Assembly: GCA_041675885.1 (NCBI GenBank)
Contig: JBAYSY010000054.1
Coordinates: 1-17,631, forward strand
Source: JBAYSY01 sp041675885
Lineage (GTDB): Bacteria > Pseudomonadota > Alphaproteobacteria > Rhodobacterales > Rhodobacteraceae
DNA length: 17,631 nt
Direction: 5' to 3'
The stretch's first letter is position 1, and every line of letters begins with the position of its first letter. The translations under genes were made by a program, and so were the position numbers. Under the pieces are notes generated by a model. The model was not told the origin of the DNA. It saw only the letters and a list, made by a program, of their open reading frames with translations, and did not search any database. Of this stretch, positions 1-8,501 are shown piece after piece.

Positions 1-240
1 ATGGTCGCCAAACATATCCGTGTGCTGGAGGAACGCTTGCAGGTCACGCTGATCCGCCGCACCACAAGACGCCAGAGCCTGACCGATGTCGGCGGGCCAG
101 TTGATGCAGGGCGAAGATATCTGAGGGCCGCGCGGCACGGCAATCCTGATAGCCGGGCCCATGCGGGCCCGGGCGCGGCGTTGCGCCTCGGACAGATCGG
201 CGGCGACAGGCGGGCGGTTACCGGTCGGCGGCTTCTCAAA
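1..240 (+). pseudogene. Decayed LysR-type regulator, N-terminal remnant (partial at window edge)
   Basis: The first ~31 codons read as the second half of a LysR winged helix-turn-helix. They carry the typical run 'VAKHIRVLEERL' followed by 'RRTTRRQSLTDVG', which is the recognition helix and wing region of this family. The start of the domain lies off the window, so the ATG at position 1 is an internal methionine. After 'LTDVG' the similarity fades. The frame continues to a stop at 259-261, but its sequence is R/G/A-rich and no longer looks like the linker and effector domain of a ~300-residue LysR protein. The other forward frames hit stops early. I infer a frameshifted and truncated relic. 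What is seen is the HTH piece and the loss of similarity; that it is a dead gene is inference, and a true frameshift cannot be told from a sequencing error here. Confidence 0.6.
153..172. repeat. Perfect 8-bp GC hairpin
   Basis: CCGGGCCC (153-160) and GGGCCCGG (165-172) are perfect inverted repeats around a 4-nt ATGC loop, inside the decayed LysR segment. No T-tract follows on either strand, so it is not a standard intrinsic terminator. It may be incidental in such GC-rich DNA. Confidence 0.4.
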
Positions 241-261
241 GTGCCGCGCAGTGAGGCCTGA

Positions 262-583
262 AAGAAGACTGCACTCGATCACACGCCAACAAGGCCACAA
301 GCCTCTTGCATTACGCGCGGCAACCAAAGAATCAGCCTGTTAAGCGATGACGGTTTCCTGCACGCCCTGATAGCCGTCGCCGAGGAACTGCCCGATGGCG
401 CCGCCGCCGGTGTCTGTACCTTGCCGAACGATCCGCCCGCGTCATGCCGTCTAAAGGCGTGCCTTCGACACGACAGCCAGCCGCTGCCCTTGTTGCGCGA
501 CCCGTCCGGTTTGTTCCCGCAACGATGCCCGGCGGATTTCCGGGGCGAGGCGGAGCGGCGGATAATTCTTTGTCAGGTCTCCA
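262..583. other. Gene-poor stretch downstream of livF
   Basis: About 320 bp with no ORF I can support. Short open frames exist on the plus strand (421-621), but their composition is that of random GC-rich sequence and no start has a convincing ribosome-binding site. On the minus strand a short open stretch ending in TAA near 342 encodes 'TGGGAIGQFLGDGYQGVQ', which looks protein-like but is only ~30 codons between stops and was not identified. It may be the relic of another gene. No clear terminator follows livF. Confidence 0.4.
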
Positions 584-1375
<792 letters not shown>

Positions 1376-1376
1376 C

Positions 1377-2630
1377 TCAGTTGCCCTGCCGGAAGGCTTC
1401 GGCGCCCGCGTCGATCTCGCGCTGGACGATTTCCTGGAAGGCGGCGCCCCAGTCCGAGACCGGCTCCCATCCCGATCCGGTCCATTCGACCACCCGGCCC
1501 GCGCCGCCGCCCTGATGGTCCTGGGCGGTGATGGTGACCGGCGGGATCAGCCCTTCGGCGTCGAACCCGGAGATCCGTTCGAACCCGGCCTTGAGACGGT
1601 CGGCGGTCAGCGGGCCCGAGGCGTCCTCTTCCAGCGCCAGCCGCGCGGCCTCGACGGCGATCGCCATCGCCGCCACGCCGACGTTGTAATACGAGGTGCC
1701 GACATTCGCCACGTCGCCCGCGCTCAGCCCGGCATCGGCGACCTGCGTCACGATCCGCTGGAGGATCGGCGAGTCGGTTCCGGTCGAGGTGGCGGCGAAC
1801 TTCTTGACCCCGCGCATCACGTCCGGGCCGACATTGGCCGCGTCGGTCTCGGCCAGCCAGACCACCGACAGGATGTTCGCGGCCGGGATGCCGTTGCGGA
1901 TCGCCTCGCGCACCGAGACGGTCTGGCCACCGCCCGCGCCCCAGATCATCACGTAATCGGGGCCGAAGCGGCGCACCTCGCTCCAGGTCGAGGACTGTTC
2001 GTTGCCGGGGCTGGCATAGGCGAAGGTCTGGAAGGTGAAGTCCTTTTCTTCCGACAGTTCGCGCAGCACCTCGATGGGCTCACGGCCGAAGGGCGAGTCG
2101 ATATGCACCAGCGCGATCTTCTTGCCTTCCAGCCCTGCGCTGTCGTCGATGTATTTCGCCAGCACCGTCGCCTGCGACCAGTAGGTCGCCATCATCGGGA
2201 AGACATAGGGGAAGGTCTCGCCGGCGCTGGCATCGCCGCGGCCGTGCAGCGCGGTGATCATCACCCGCTCGTCGGCAAGGATCTGGTCCACCATCGCCCG
2301 CGACACCGGGGTCGAGAAGAAGTCGAACAGGATCGCGCCTTCCTCCTTGGCGCGGTTATAGGCTTCGATCCCGCGCTGCGGCTGGTTGCCGGTGTCGCGC
2401 ACGATGGTTGAAAACGTGTGGCCGTGCACGCCGCCTTCGAGGTTGACCAGCGTAAGATAGTCCTGCTGGCCCTGATTGTATTCGCCGGTCACGAACGTAT
2501 AGACGGCGGTGAAATCCTGGAGCAGCGCGAATTTGATTTCCTGATCGGACGACTGGGCAAGGGCAGGGGCCCCTCCCAGGCCGACGGTCGCAAGGGCCAT
2601 TCCGACGACGCCTCTTCTGGACAGCTTCAT
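1377..2630 (-). CDS. ABC transporter periplasmic substrate-binding protein (HAAT family)
   Basis: Periplasmic ligand-binding protein of the importer, 417 aa, type I periplasmic-binding fold typical of the LivK/HAAT family. It begins with a signal peptide. Basic residues R5-R6 lie in 'SRRGVVGMAL', then a hydrophobic stretch and an 'ALA' cleavage site near residue 25. The twin arginines could indicate Tat export, but the rest of the consensus is weak. The mature part opens with 'IKFALLQDFTAVYTFVTG', the usual first strand and ligand loop. The start is supported by a strong Shine-Dalgarno GGGAGG about 8 nt upstream of the ATG. It lies 36 bp after the livM stop and 1 bp before livF. Position inside an operon with a CoA ligase favours an organic acid over an amino acid, but that is inference; the ligand is unknown. 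Confidence 0.92.
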   Translation of the reverse strand: MKLSRRGVVGMALATVGLGGAPALAQSSDQEIKFALLQDFTAVYTFVTGEYNQGQQDYLTLVNLEGGVHGHTFSTIVRDTGNQPQRGIEAYNRAKEEGAILFDFFSTPVSRAMVDQILADERVMITALHGRGDASAGETFPYVFPMMATYWSQATVLAKYIDDSAGLEGKKIALVHIDSPFGREPIEVLRELSEEKDFTFQTFAYASPGNEQSSTWSEVRRFGPDYVMIWGAGGGQTVSVREAIRNGIPAANILSVVWLAETDAANVGPDVMRGVKKFAATSTGTDSPILQRIVTQVADAGLSAGDVANVGTSYYNVGVAAMAIAVEAARLALEEDASGPLTADRLKAGFERISGFDAEGLIPPVTITAQDHQGGGAGRVVEWTGSGWEPVSDWGAAFQEIVQREIDAGAEAFRQGN

Positions 2631-2666
2631 TGTTGTTTCCTCCCTTTCATACCCCTTTTCGGGGCT

Positions 2667-3740
2667 TCAGCTTCTGGCATGGCGGAACGGCCAGACCAGG
2701 AAATACTTGCGGATGTTGTCGTAAAGCTTGGCCAGCCCCAGCGGCTCGACCAGCAGAAAGCCGATGATCAGCGCGCCGTAGGCCATCAGCGGGATATGGG
2801 CGAGCAGGTTCGGCGAGACCGTGACCCACCCCGCATCGGACAGCCCGGCCACGAAGTTGGTCAGGAAGATCGGCACCAGGAGCACGAAGCCCGCCCCCAG
2901 GAACCCGCCGATCACGCTTCCCAGCCCGCCGACCAGCACCATGGCGACAAGCTGGATCGAGACGTTGAAGCCGAACTGTTCGGGCGTCACCGCACGGTAG
3001 TAGCAGAAGGCCAGGATCGCCCCCGTCACGCCCCCCATGAAGGACGAGGTGAGGAAGGCCATGATCTTGTAGCGGAACGGGTCCACCCCGATCACCGCCG
3101 CGGCGAAATCCTTGTCGCGCACCGCCACCAGCGCCCGGCCGAAACTGGTGCGCTTGACGTTCAGCAGGAACAGCGTGCAGATCACCACCCAGCCCAGCGC
3201 CAGGTAGTAGCGGGCGGTCAGCGTCTCGATCGGCAGGAACAGGAAACTGATCTGCGGCGTGCGCAGCGTGGCCTGTGCGCCGCCCGAGATCGCCGGGACA
3301 TTGATGATGGTCCAGTCGATCAGGTATTGCATCGCCAGCGTGGCCATCACCAGATACAGCCCCTTCACCCGCAGCGCCGCCGTCCCGAAGACCGAGCCGA
3401 TCAGCCCGGCGATCAGCCCGGCGGCCAGCAACGCGATCTCGAACGGGACACCCCAGCGCACCAGATGGATCGAGCTGTAGGCCCCGATGGCCATCACCGC
3501 GGCAAAGCCGAAATGCAACTGCCCCGCCATGCCCATCAGCAGCGTCAGCGACAGGGCCGCCGCGCTCCAGATCAGCCAGGGCAGCAGGTAGCTGCCCAGA
3601 TAGAGCGTCGAGAGCAGGAACGGCGCGGCCAGCGCGAAAGCCGCCAGCGCCAGCACCTGCCAGCGGTCGGTCCGGATCGGCCAGAGCGACCGGGCGCTTT
3701 CATAGCGGGTGTGGTGGATGCCGGAAAGACGGTAGAACAT
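2667..3740 (-). CDS. livM: HAAT-family ABC transporter permease (LivM type)
   Basis: Inner-membrane permease, 357 aa, one half of the translocation pore with LivH. After a basic cytoplasmic N-terminus (~30 residues) come many hydrophobic segments. The diagnostic 'GMAGQLHFGFAAVMAIGAY' lies at residues 70-88, matching the LivM consensus G-x-G-Q-x-x-x-G-x-A. A second family feature is the late 'LVAMVLVGGLGSVIGGFLGA' segment. The frame stays open throughout and ends in '...KYFLVWPFRHARS'. It sits 4 bp after the livH stop and 36 bp before the binding-protein gene. No truncation or frameshift is seen. LivH/LivM proteins do not reveal their substrate from sequence. Confidence 0.95.
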   Translation of the reverse strand: MFYRLSGIHHTRYESARSLWPIRTDRWQVLALAAFALAAPFLLSTLYLGSYLLPWLIWSAAALSLTLLMGMAGQLHFGFAAVMAIGAYSSIHLVRWGVPFEIALLAAGLIAGLIGSVFGTAALRVKGLYLVMATLAMQYLIDWTIINVPAISGGAQATLRTPQISFLFLPIETLTARYYLALGWVVICTLFLLNVKRTSFGRALVAVRDKDFAAAVIGVDPFRYKIMAFLTSSFMGGVTGAILAFCYYRAVTPEQFGFNVSIQLVAMVLVGGLGSVIGGFLGAGFVLLVPIFLTNFVAGLSDAGWVTVSPNLLAHIPLMAYGALIIGFLLVEPLGLAKLYDNIRKYFLVWPFRHARS

Positions 3741-3744
3741 CGGC

Positions 3745-4623
3745 TCAGATCCTCTCGATGTCTTCGCGGCCGAAGATGCCGTAGGGCCGGACCATGATGG
3801 TCAGCAGGATGATGAGCGAAGTCACCACGTCGCGCGTGCCGCCGCCGACGATCCCGTCCAGATAACCGGGGATGACCGAGCCGAGGATGCCGACGATCAG
3901 CCCGCCGACGAAGACCCCGACGATCGAGTCGATCCCGCCGAGGATCACCACCGCCACGGCCGGGAACAGCAGCATCGAAAGCGTCCAGTCCACCCCCTGG
4001 ACCGATCCCCACAGCACCCCGGCTGCCACCGCCGAGACCCCGGCGATCCCCCAGGAGATGCCGATGGCGCGCTCGACCGAGATGCCGACGGCCCAGCTTG
4101 CCACGTGATCGTCCGAGACGGCGCGCAGCTTGGTGCCGATCTGGGTGCGGAAGAACAGCATCGCCGCCACGATCATCGCCAGCGCCATCGCCCCGCCCCA
4201 CAGGTAGGCGCGGTTGATGAAGATGTCGCCGATGATCACCGGCGCCAGCCCGATCCCCAGGTCGAGCGACTTCGGCGCCGCGCCCAGCAGGCCCGGCGCG
4301 ATCCCGCGCAGCAGGATTTCCAGCCCCAGCGTCAGCATCACCACCATGATGATCGGCTGCCCCACCATCCGGCGCAGCAGAAGGCGCTCCATCAACAGGC
4401 CGAGGCCGAACATCGCCGCCGCGCCCAGCACGATGGCCAGGGGCAGCGGCACGCCGCTGGCCACCAGCAGCCAGACCGCATAGCCCGCGACCATGACGAT
4501 GGCCCCCTGCGCCAGATTGGGCACGCCCGAGGACTTGTAGATCAGCACGAATCCCAGCGCGGCCAGGCTGTACATCAACCCGGTCAGCGCCCCGTTCACC
4601 ACCAGTTCGGCGAAATACCACAT
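3745..4623 (-). CDS. livH: HAAT-family ABC transporter permease (LivH type)
   Basis: Inner-membrane permease, 292 aa, the usual LivH length. The N-terminal block 'GLMYSLAALGFVLIYKSSG' leading to 'VPNLAQGAIVMVAGY' (residues ~15-48) is the classic LivH start, where most members have 'G..fNfAqG'. Further on, 'AVAVVILGGIDSIVGVFVGG' is the conserved inner-loop and membrane stretch that contacts the ATPases. The gene begins 3 bp after the CoA ligase stop and ends 4 bp before livM, so it is an internal operon gene with likely coupled translation. No start codon upstream competes with the chosen ATG. Confidence 0.95.
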   Translation of the reverse strand: MWYFAELVVNGALTGLMYSLAALGFVLIYKSSGVPNLAQGAIVMVAGYAVWLLVASGVPLPLAIVLGAAAMFGLGLLMERLLLRRMVGQPIIMVVMLTLGLEILLRGIAPGLLGAAPKSLDLGIGLAPVIIGDIFINRAYLWGGAMALAMIVAAMLFFRTQIGTKLRAVSDDHVASWAVGISVERAIGISWGIAGVSAVAAGVLWGSVQGVDWTLSMLLFPAVAVVILGGIDSIVGVFVGGLIVGILGSVIPGYLDGIVGGGTRDVVTSLIILLTIMVRPYGIFGREDIERI

Positions 4624-4626
4624 GGC

Positions 4627-6588
4627 TCAGGCCCCCTTCGCGGTTGTGCCGCCGCCTGTACCGCCCACGGTGCGGATGACGAGATTGCGGGCGATGACGC
4701 CGGTCTGGCCGGTCTCGTAGGTGATCCGGGCCTCGTAGTCGATCGCCCCGGCCCCGGCGTGAACGGCGTCGATGATCGGGCCGTAACGGTCGGCGATGAC
4801 GTTGCGGCGCAGCTTGCGGGTGCGGGTCACCTCGCCGTCGTCGGGGTCGAACTCCTTGTGCAGGTTCACGAACCGCTCGATCTTCAGCCCCGGGGGCGTG
4901 GTCTGGTTCAACTCGGCCACCTGCCCGGCGATCAGGTCCAGAACCTGCGGCTGCTGCGAAAGTTCCGCGTAGGAGGTATAGGGCACCCCGTTTTCCTGCG
5001 CCCACTGGCCCACGGCGGCGAAGTCGATGCAGACGATGGCCGATATGAAATCGCGCCCGTCGCCGATCACGCAGACATCCTTGACATAGGGGCTGAATTT
5101 CAGCCGGTTCTCCAGATAGGCGGGGATGTATCGGGTGCCGTCGGCCTTGTGGACGATCTCCGAGACCCGCCCCAGCACGATCAGCCGGCCCGCATCGTCG
5201 AACTGCCCCGCGTCGCCGGTCAGAAGCCAGCCGTCCTTCAGCGTCTTGGCGGTGGATGCCTCGTCGTTGAAATAGCCGTCAAACACGTTGTCGCCCCGGA
5301 TCAGGATCTCGCCCGTGTCGTCGATCTTCACCTCGATCCCCGGGAACGGGCGGCCCACGGTGTTCAGGCTGATGTCGTCGGCCGCCTGCGCCACCGCCAG
5401 GCCGATGTTCTCGGTCTGGCCGTAGAACTGGCGCAGGTTCAGCCCCAGCGCGCGGAAGAACAGGAAGACATCCTCGCCGATGGCCTCGCCCGCGGTATAG
5501 GGCCTGCGGACCCGGGTCAGCCCCATGTGGTCGCGGATCGGGCCATAGACCAGCAGGTTGCCCAGGCCATACCACAGCCGCTCTCCCGGCCCCGGCCTGC
5601 GCCCCTCCAGCCGCGCGCGTTCCAGCTTGACGGCGAAGGGCATGAAATGATCGTAGATGCGCCGCTTGAGAGCCGAGGATTCCGCGATCCCCACCTGAAT
5701 CCGCGTCAGCATCGCCGACCAGGCCCGGGGCGAGGCGAAATAAAGCGTTGGCGCGATCTCGCGCAGGTCGTGCAGCGCGGTTTCCTGCGCTTCGGGAATG
5801 TTGACCACGAAGCGCAGTTCCATCGCCGCCGCGATCGAAAAGGTGAAATCCCCCACCCAGGCGATGGGCAGATAGGCCATGTGCTCCTCGCCCTCGCCGA
5901 AATAGCCCGCCTGCGCGGCAAGGCGCACCCCGGACAGGACATGGCCGTGCTTCAGCGGAATCCCCTTGGGCACGCCGGTGGTGCCCGAGGAATGCATCAG
6001 CACCGCCACGTCATGCACATCGGGCCGGGCGACGAGTTCCCCGGCCAGCCCCGGTTCGGCCTTCAGCCGCGCCCGGCCCTCGTCGAGGATCCGCGCGAAA
6101 CCGGCGACGCCCTCGGGCTCGCGCCCGGCCAGCCCGCGCGGGTCGTCGTAGATGATCAGTTCCAGCCCCGGCGCGCTTTCGCGCGCGGCCAGCAGCTTGT
6201 CCACCTGCTCCTGATCCTCGCCGATGGCGAAGCGGACCCCCTCGCGGGTCAGCTGCCCGGCCAGTTCCTCGGGCGGGGTGTCGGGATAGGCGGGCGAGGG
6301 GATCGCCCGCAGCGCCACCGCGCCCATCATCGCGAAATACAGGTTCGGGCGGTTGTCCCCTATGACCAGCACGATATCGCCCGGGCCTACCCCCCGCGCC
6401 TCAAGCCCGGCGGCGAAGGCCAGCGCGCGGTCCAGATAGTCGGCCCAGGTGAATTCCTGCCAGATGCCGTGATCGCGCTCGCGCATCGCCACGGCGGCGG
6501 GATGTTCGCGCGCGTTGCGGGCCAGCACCGCAAGCAGATGGTCATCGGCCCGCCAGTCGGGGTGCAGCTTCGCGGGATCAGCCGGCAT
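4627..6588 (-). CDS. AMP-forming acyl-CoA synthetase (long-chain fatty-acid--CoA ligase-like)
   Basis: Adenylate-forming CoA ligase, 653 aa, predicted cytoplasmic. It should convert a carboxylic acid, ATP and CoA to acyl-CoA, AMP and PPi. The adenylation motif 'SSGTTGVPKG' is at 200-209, the A5 motif 'YGQTE' at 389-393, 'TGDAG' at 457-461, and the hinge with 'GRVSEIVHKADG' at 473-484. The C-terminal catalytic lysine is best placed at K592 in 'GEVTRTRKLRR'. Length and the long insert between P-loop and A5 resemble the FAA1/COG1022 long-chain group rather than the short acetyl-CoA synthetases. Its first 11 bp overlap the end of livG and it ends 3 bp before livH, so it is made together with the importer. 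I infer that it activates the imported acid. The acyl pocket cannot be read by eye, so chain length or aromatic ring specificity is open. Confidence 0.92.
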   Translation of the reverse strand: MPADPAKLHPDWRADDHLLAVLARNAREHPAAVAMRERDHGIWQEFTWADYLDRALAFAAGLEARGVGPGDIVLVIGDNRPNLYFAMMGAVALRAIPSPAYPDTPPEELAGQLTREGVRFAIGEDQEQVDKLLAARESAPGLELIIYDDPRGLAGREPEGVAGFARILDEGRARLKAEPGLAGELVARPDVHDVAVLMHSSGTTGVPKGIPLKHGHVLSGVRLAAQAGYFGEGEEHMAYLPIAWVGDFTFSIAAAMELRFVVNIPEAQETALHDLREIAPTLYFASPRAWSAMLTRIQVGIAESSALKRRIYDHFMPFAVKLERARLEGRRPGPGERLWYGLGNLLVYGPIRDHMGLTRVRRPYTAGEAIGEDVFLFFRALGLNLRQFYGQTENIGLAVAQAADDISLNTVGRPFPGIEVKIDDTGEILIRGDNVFDGYFNDEASTAKTLKDGWLLTGDAGQFDDAGRLIVLGRVSEIVHKADGTRYIPAYLENRLKFSPYVKDVCVIGDGRDFISAIVCIDFAAVGQWAQENGVPYTSYAELSQQPQVLDLIAGQVAELNQTTPPGLKIERFVNLHKEFDPDDGEVTRTRKLRRNVIADRYGPIIDAVHAGAGAIDYEARITYETGQTGVIARNLVIRTVGGTGGGTTAKGA

Positions 6589-7372
6589 CGCGCGCTCTCC
6601 CGATATAGGCTTCGACGACCTGCGGATGGGCGATCGCCTCGCGCGCGGGGCCTTCGGCGATGGCCTCGCCGTTGTTCAGCACCAGCACGCGTTCGCACAT
6701 GGCGGTCACCACGTCCATGTGGTGTTCGATGATCAGCACCGTCAGCCCCAGCGCCTCCTGCGCGTCGAGGATGAAGCGGACCATGTATTCCTTTTCCTCC
6801 TGGTTCATGCCGGCCATCGGCTCATCCAGAACCAGCATCCGGGGCTCCGCGCTCAGCGCGCGGGCCAGTTCCACGCGCTTTTGCAGGCCCAGCGGGATCA
6901 CATCGACATGCTCGTCGCGCACGCTTTCAAGCTGGAGCAGGTCGATCACCTCCTCGACCTTGCGGCGGTGCGTGATCTCCTCGCGCTGCGCCCACCACCA
7001 GTAGAACAGCGAGGCCAGCGGGTTCGGCCGCATGAAGATATGCCGCCCCATCAGGATGTTGTCGAGAACGCTCATCCCCCGGAACAGCGCGACGTTCTGG
7101 AAGGTCCGGGCGATGCCGCTTTCGGCGATCCGATAGGGTTTCAGCCCGTTGATCCGGCGCCCCTCGAACAGGATGCGGCCCTTTTGCGGCGGGTAGAAGC
7201 CGGTGATCGCATTGACCAGCGTGGTCTTGCCCGAACCGTTCGGCCCGACCAGCCCGAAGATCTCGCCCCGGCCGACCGAGACCGAGACGCCGCGCAACGC
7301 GTGGACCCCGCCGAAGTGGCGGTCAACGGCCTCGCAGACCAGAACCGGATCGTCCTTGCTGATGGCCGTCAT
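6578..7372 (-). CDS. livG: HAAT-family ABC transporter ATP-binding protein (LivG type)
   Basis: First gene of the importer operon, ATPase of 264 aa. Walker A GPNGSGKTT lies at 43-51, a Q-loop 'FQNVALF' at 91-97, Walker B MLVLDEP at 179-185, and the switch histidine in 'IIEHHMD' (H217). The ABC signature is degenerate, 'LGLQKRVELARAL' at 161-173, where most LivG proteins read 'YGQQRRLEIARAL'. The frame is open for another 73 codons upstream, but that part is R/G-rich and unlike the family. The ATG at 7372 gives the standard LivG N-terminus ('VLVCEAVDRHFGGVHAL'). Its Shine-Dalgarno is modest. The 3' end overlaps the CoA ligase start by 11 bp. It diverges from the LysR gene, whose product probably controls this operon. 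Confidence 0.94.
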   Translation of the reverse strand: MTAISKDDPVLVCEAVDRHFGGVHALRGVSVSVGRGEIFGLVGPNGSGKTTLVNAITGFYPPQKGRILFEGRRINGLKPYRIAESGIARTFQNVALFRGMSVLDNILMGRHIFMRPNPLASLFYWWWAQREEITHRRKVEEVIDLLQLESVRDEHVDVIPLGLQKRVELARALSAEPRMLVLDEPMAGMNQEEKEYMVRFILDAQEALGLTVLIIEHHMDVVTAMCERVLVLNNGEAIAEGPAREAIAHPQVVEAYIGRARDAG

Positions 7373-7502
7373 GCCTGCCCCGCCGGGCCGCGGAATGCTG
7401 ACCGGCCGTGGCCTTGCCGTCCTTCCATGCGCGCCCCTCCCAAAGCTTGCAGGTATCCTGTCGGCGCGCTGGTCCCTGGTCCTCCCGCGGTCCCCCCCAC
7501 CT

Positions 7503-7580
7503 GCCGACGAGTTGAGGCTAGCAAAAGAAATCCTTCCTGATAATATGGAAAATATTGGACAGTTCTTTCGGATAATTCGA
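7503..7580. promoter_or_regulatory. Divergent livG/lysR control region with small palindromes
   Basis: An AT-rich island in otherwise GC-rich DNA. It holds AATAT-N5-ATATT (7542-7556, perfect arms) and the perfect palindrome ATTCGAAT (7575-7582). Possible plus-strand core elements are TTGAGG (7512-7517) and GATAAT/TAATAT (7539-7546), but the spacing (~21) is not ideal. LysR regulators usually bind dyads in the spacer between themselves and a divergent target, so these are candidate operators. No exact T-N11-A box was confirmed. Promoter assignments are weak. Confidence 0.4.
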
Positions 7581-8498
7581 ATGCTTCCCAATCTGGTGGA
7601 CCACCTGACAACCTTCGTGCGCGTGGCCGATACCGGCAGTTTCTCGGCCGCCGCGCGCGAAATGGGCCGGGCCGTCTCGTCGATCAGCTATTCGGTGGCG
7701 CAGCTGGAGGCCCATTGCGGTTTCCCGCTGCTCGATCGCGAGGCCCGCCGCGTGTCGCTGACCCGGCGGGGCCGCGCGCTTTACATGGAGGCGCAGGCGG
7801 TCATCAAACACGCCTGCCGCTTTTCCGCACAGGCCGCGACGCTGGAGCGCGGCGAGGAAACCCGTATCCGCATCGCCAGCGACGTGCTGTTTCCCCAGCC
7901 CCTGCTGCACGAGGCGCTCCGCCTGTTCGGCCGCGCCCATCCCGAGACCCAGTTGCAGTTCTTCGCCCGCTCGCTAAGCACGCTGTGGGACGACCTGCGC
8001 GAGGGCAATATCGACTTTGCCATCGGGCTGGCGGACGCGATCCCGACCGGGTTCGAAAGCCGCTCGTTCGGGCAGATCAAGCTTGGGCCATACGCGGCGG
8101 CGCATCATCCGCTGGCAACCCGCCCCGGCCCCCTGACCCCGGCCGAGTTCGAGGCCGAGCGGCAGATCTACTACCTCAGTTCCCCCCGGCTGGACCTTGA
8201 GCGCAGCGGAAGGCTGTTCAGTTCGGATGTCTGGACCGCGAATGAGCTGGAACACATCCGCATGCTGATCCGGCAGGGTCTCGGCTGGTGTTTCGCGACC
8301 GAGTATTTCTTTCAGGACGAAATGGAGACCGGCCTGATCCGGCCGCTGCAATGTGTCGATACCCAGTTCCATCCGACACGGATGATGAATGCCGTCTGGC
8401 CGGTGATCCACCCGCCCGGACCGCTGGCCCATGTGCTGATCGGCCATCTGGCCTCGGTCATCGCCAACGGCCGCGCCCGGCAGCCCGGTGCCGCCTGA
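7581..8498 (+). CDS. LysR-family transcriptional regulator
   Basis: DNA-binding regulator of 305 aa, the usual LysR length. The N-terminal winged HTH spans residues ~4-62: 'DHLTTFVRVADTGSFSAAA' leads into the recognition helix 'SSISYSVAQLE', then 'LLDREARRVSLTRRG'. The rest is the periplasmic-binding-like effector domain (from ~residue 95, 'IRIASDVLFPQPLLHEAL'). I chose the ATG at 7581 because it gives the canonical 'MLPNLVDHLTTF' start and leaves the palindrome at 7542-7556 outside the gene. An in-frame ATG at 7545 would add 12 residues. Neither start has a strong Shine-Dalgarno. Orientation, divergent from livG with a 208-bp spacer, suggests it regulates the importer and CoA ligase operon in response to the acid or its CoA ester. 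It converges on the NlpC/P60 gene with only 3 bp between stops. Confidence 0.9.
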   Translation: MLPNLVDHLTTFVRVADTGSFSAAAREMGRAVSSISYSVAQLEAHCGFPLLDREARRVSLTRRGRALYMEAQAVIKHACRFSAQAATLERGEETRIRIASDVLFPQPLLHEALRLFGRAHPETQLQFFARSLSTLWDDLREGNIDFAIGLADAIPTGFESRSFGQIKLGPYAAAHHPLATRPGPLTPAEFEAERQIYYLSSPRLDLERSGRLFSSDVWTANELEHIRMLIRQGLGWCFATEYFFQDEMETGLIRPLQCVDTQFHPTRMMNAVWPVIHPPGPLAHVLIGHLASVIANGRARQPGAA

Positions 8499-8501
8499 TC
8501 G

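Noticed and set aside
2418..3797. 459-codon plus-strand open frame opposite livM
   Set aside because: R/Q/D/H-rich composition with no recognisable domain; antisense shadow of a verified permease.
3572..5005. 477-codon minus-strand frame overlapping livH and the CoA ligase
   Set aside because: It is the alternate-frame reading of the same strand, with arginine/glycine-rich sequence, and both true frames show family motifs.
4105..6732. Very long plus-strand open frame (875 codons) opposite the CoA ligase
   Set aside because: It is antisense to a gene with clear motifs, its translation is H/Q/R/G-rich and unlike any family, and such frames are expected opposite GC-rich genes.
7373..7591. N-terminal extension of livG by 73 codons
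   Set aside because: The added sequence is unlike the family and runs through the AT-rich control region; the ATG at 7372 gives the standard LivG start.
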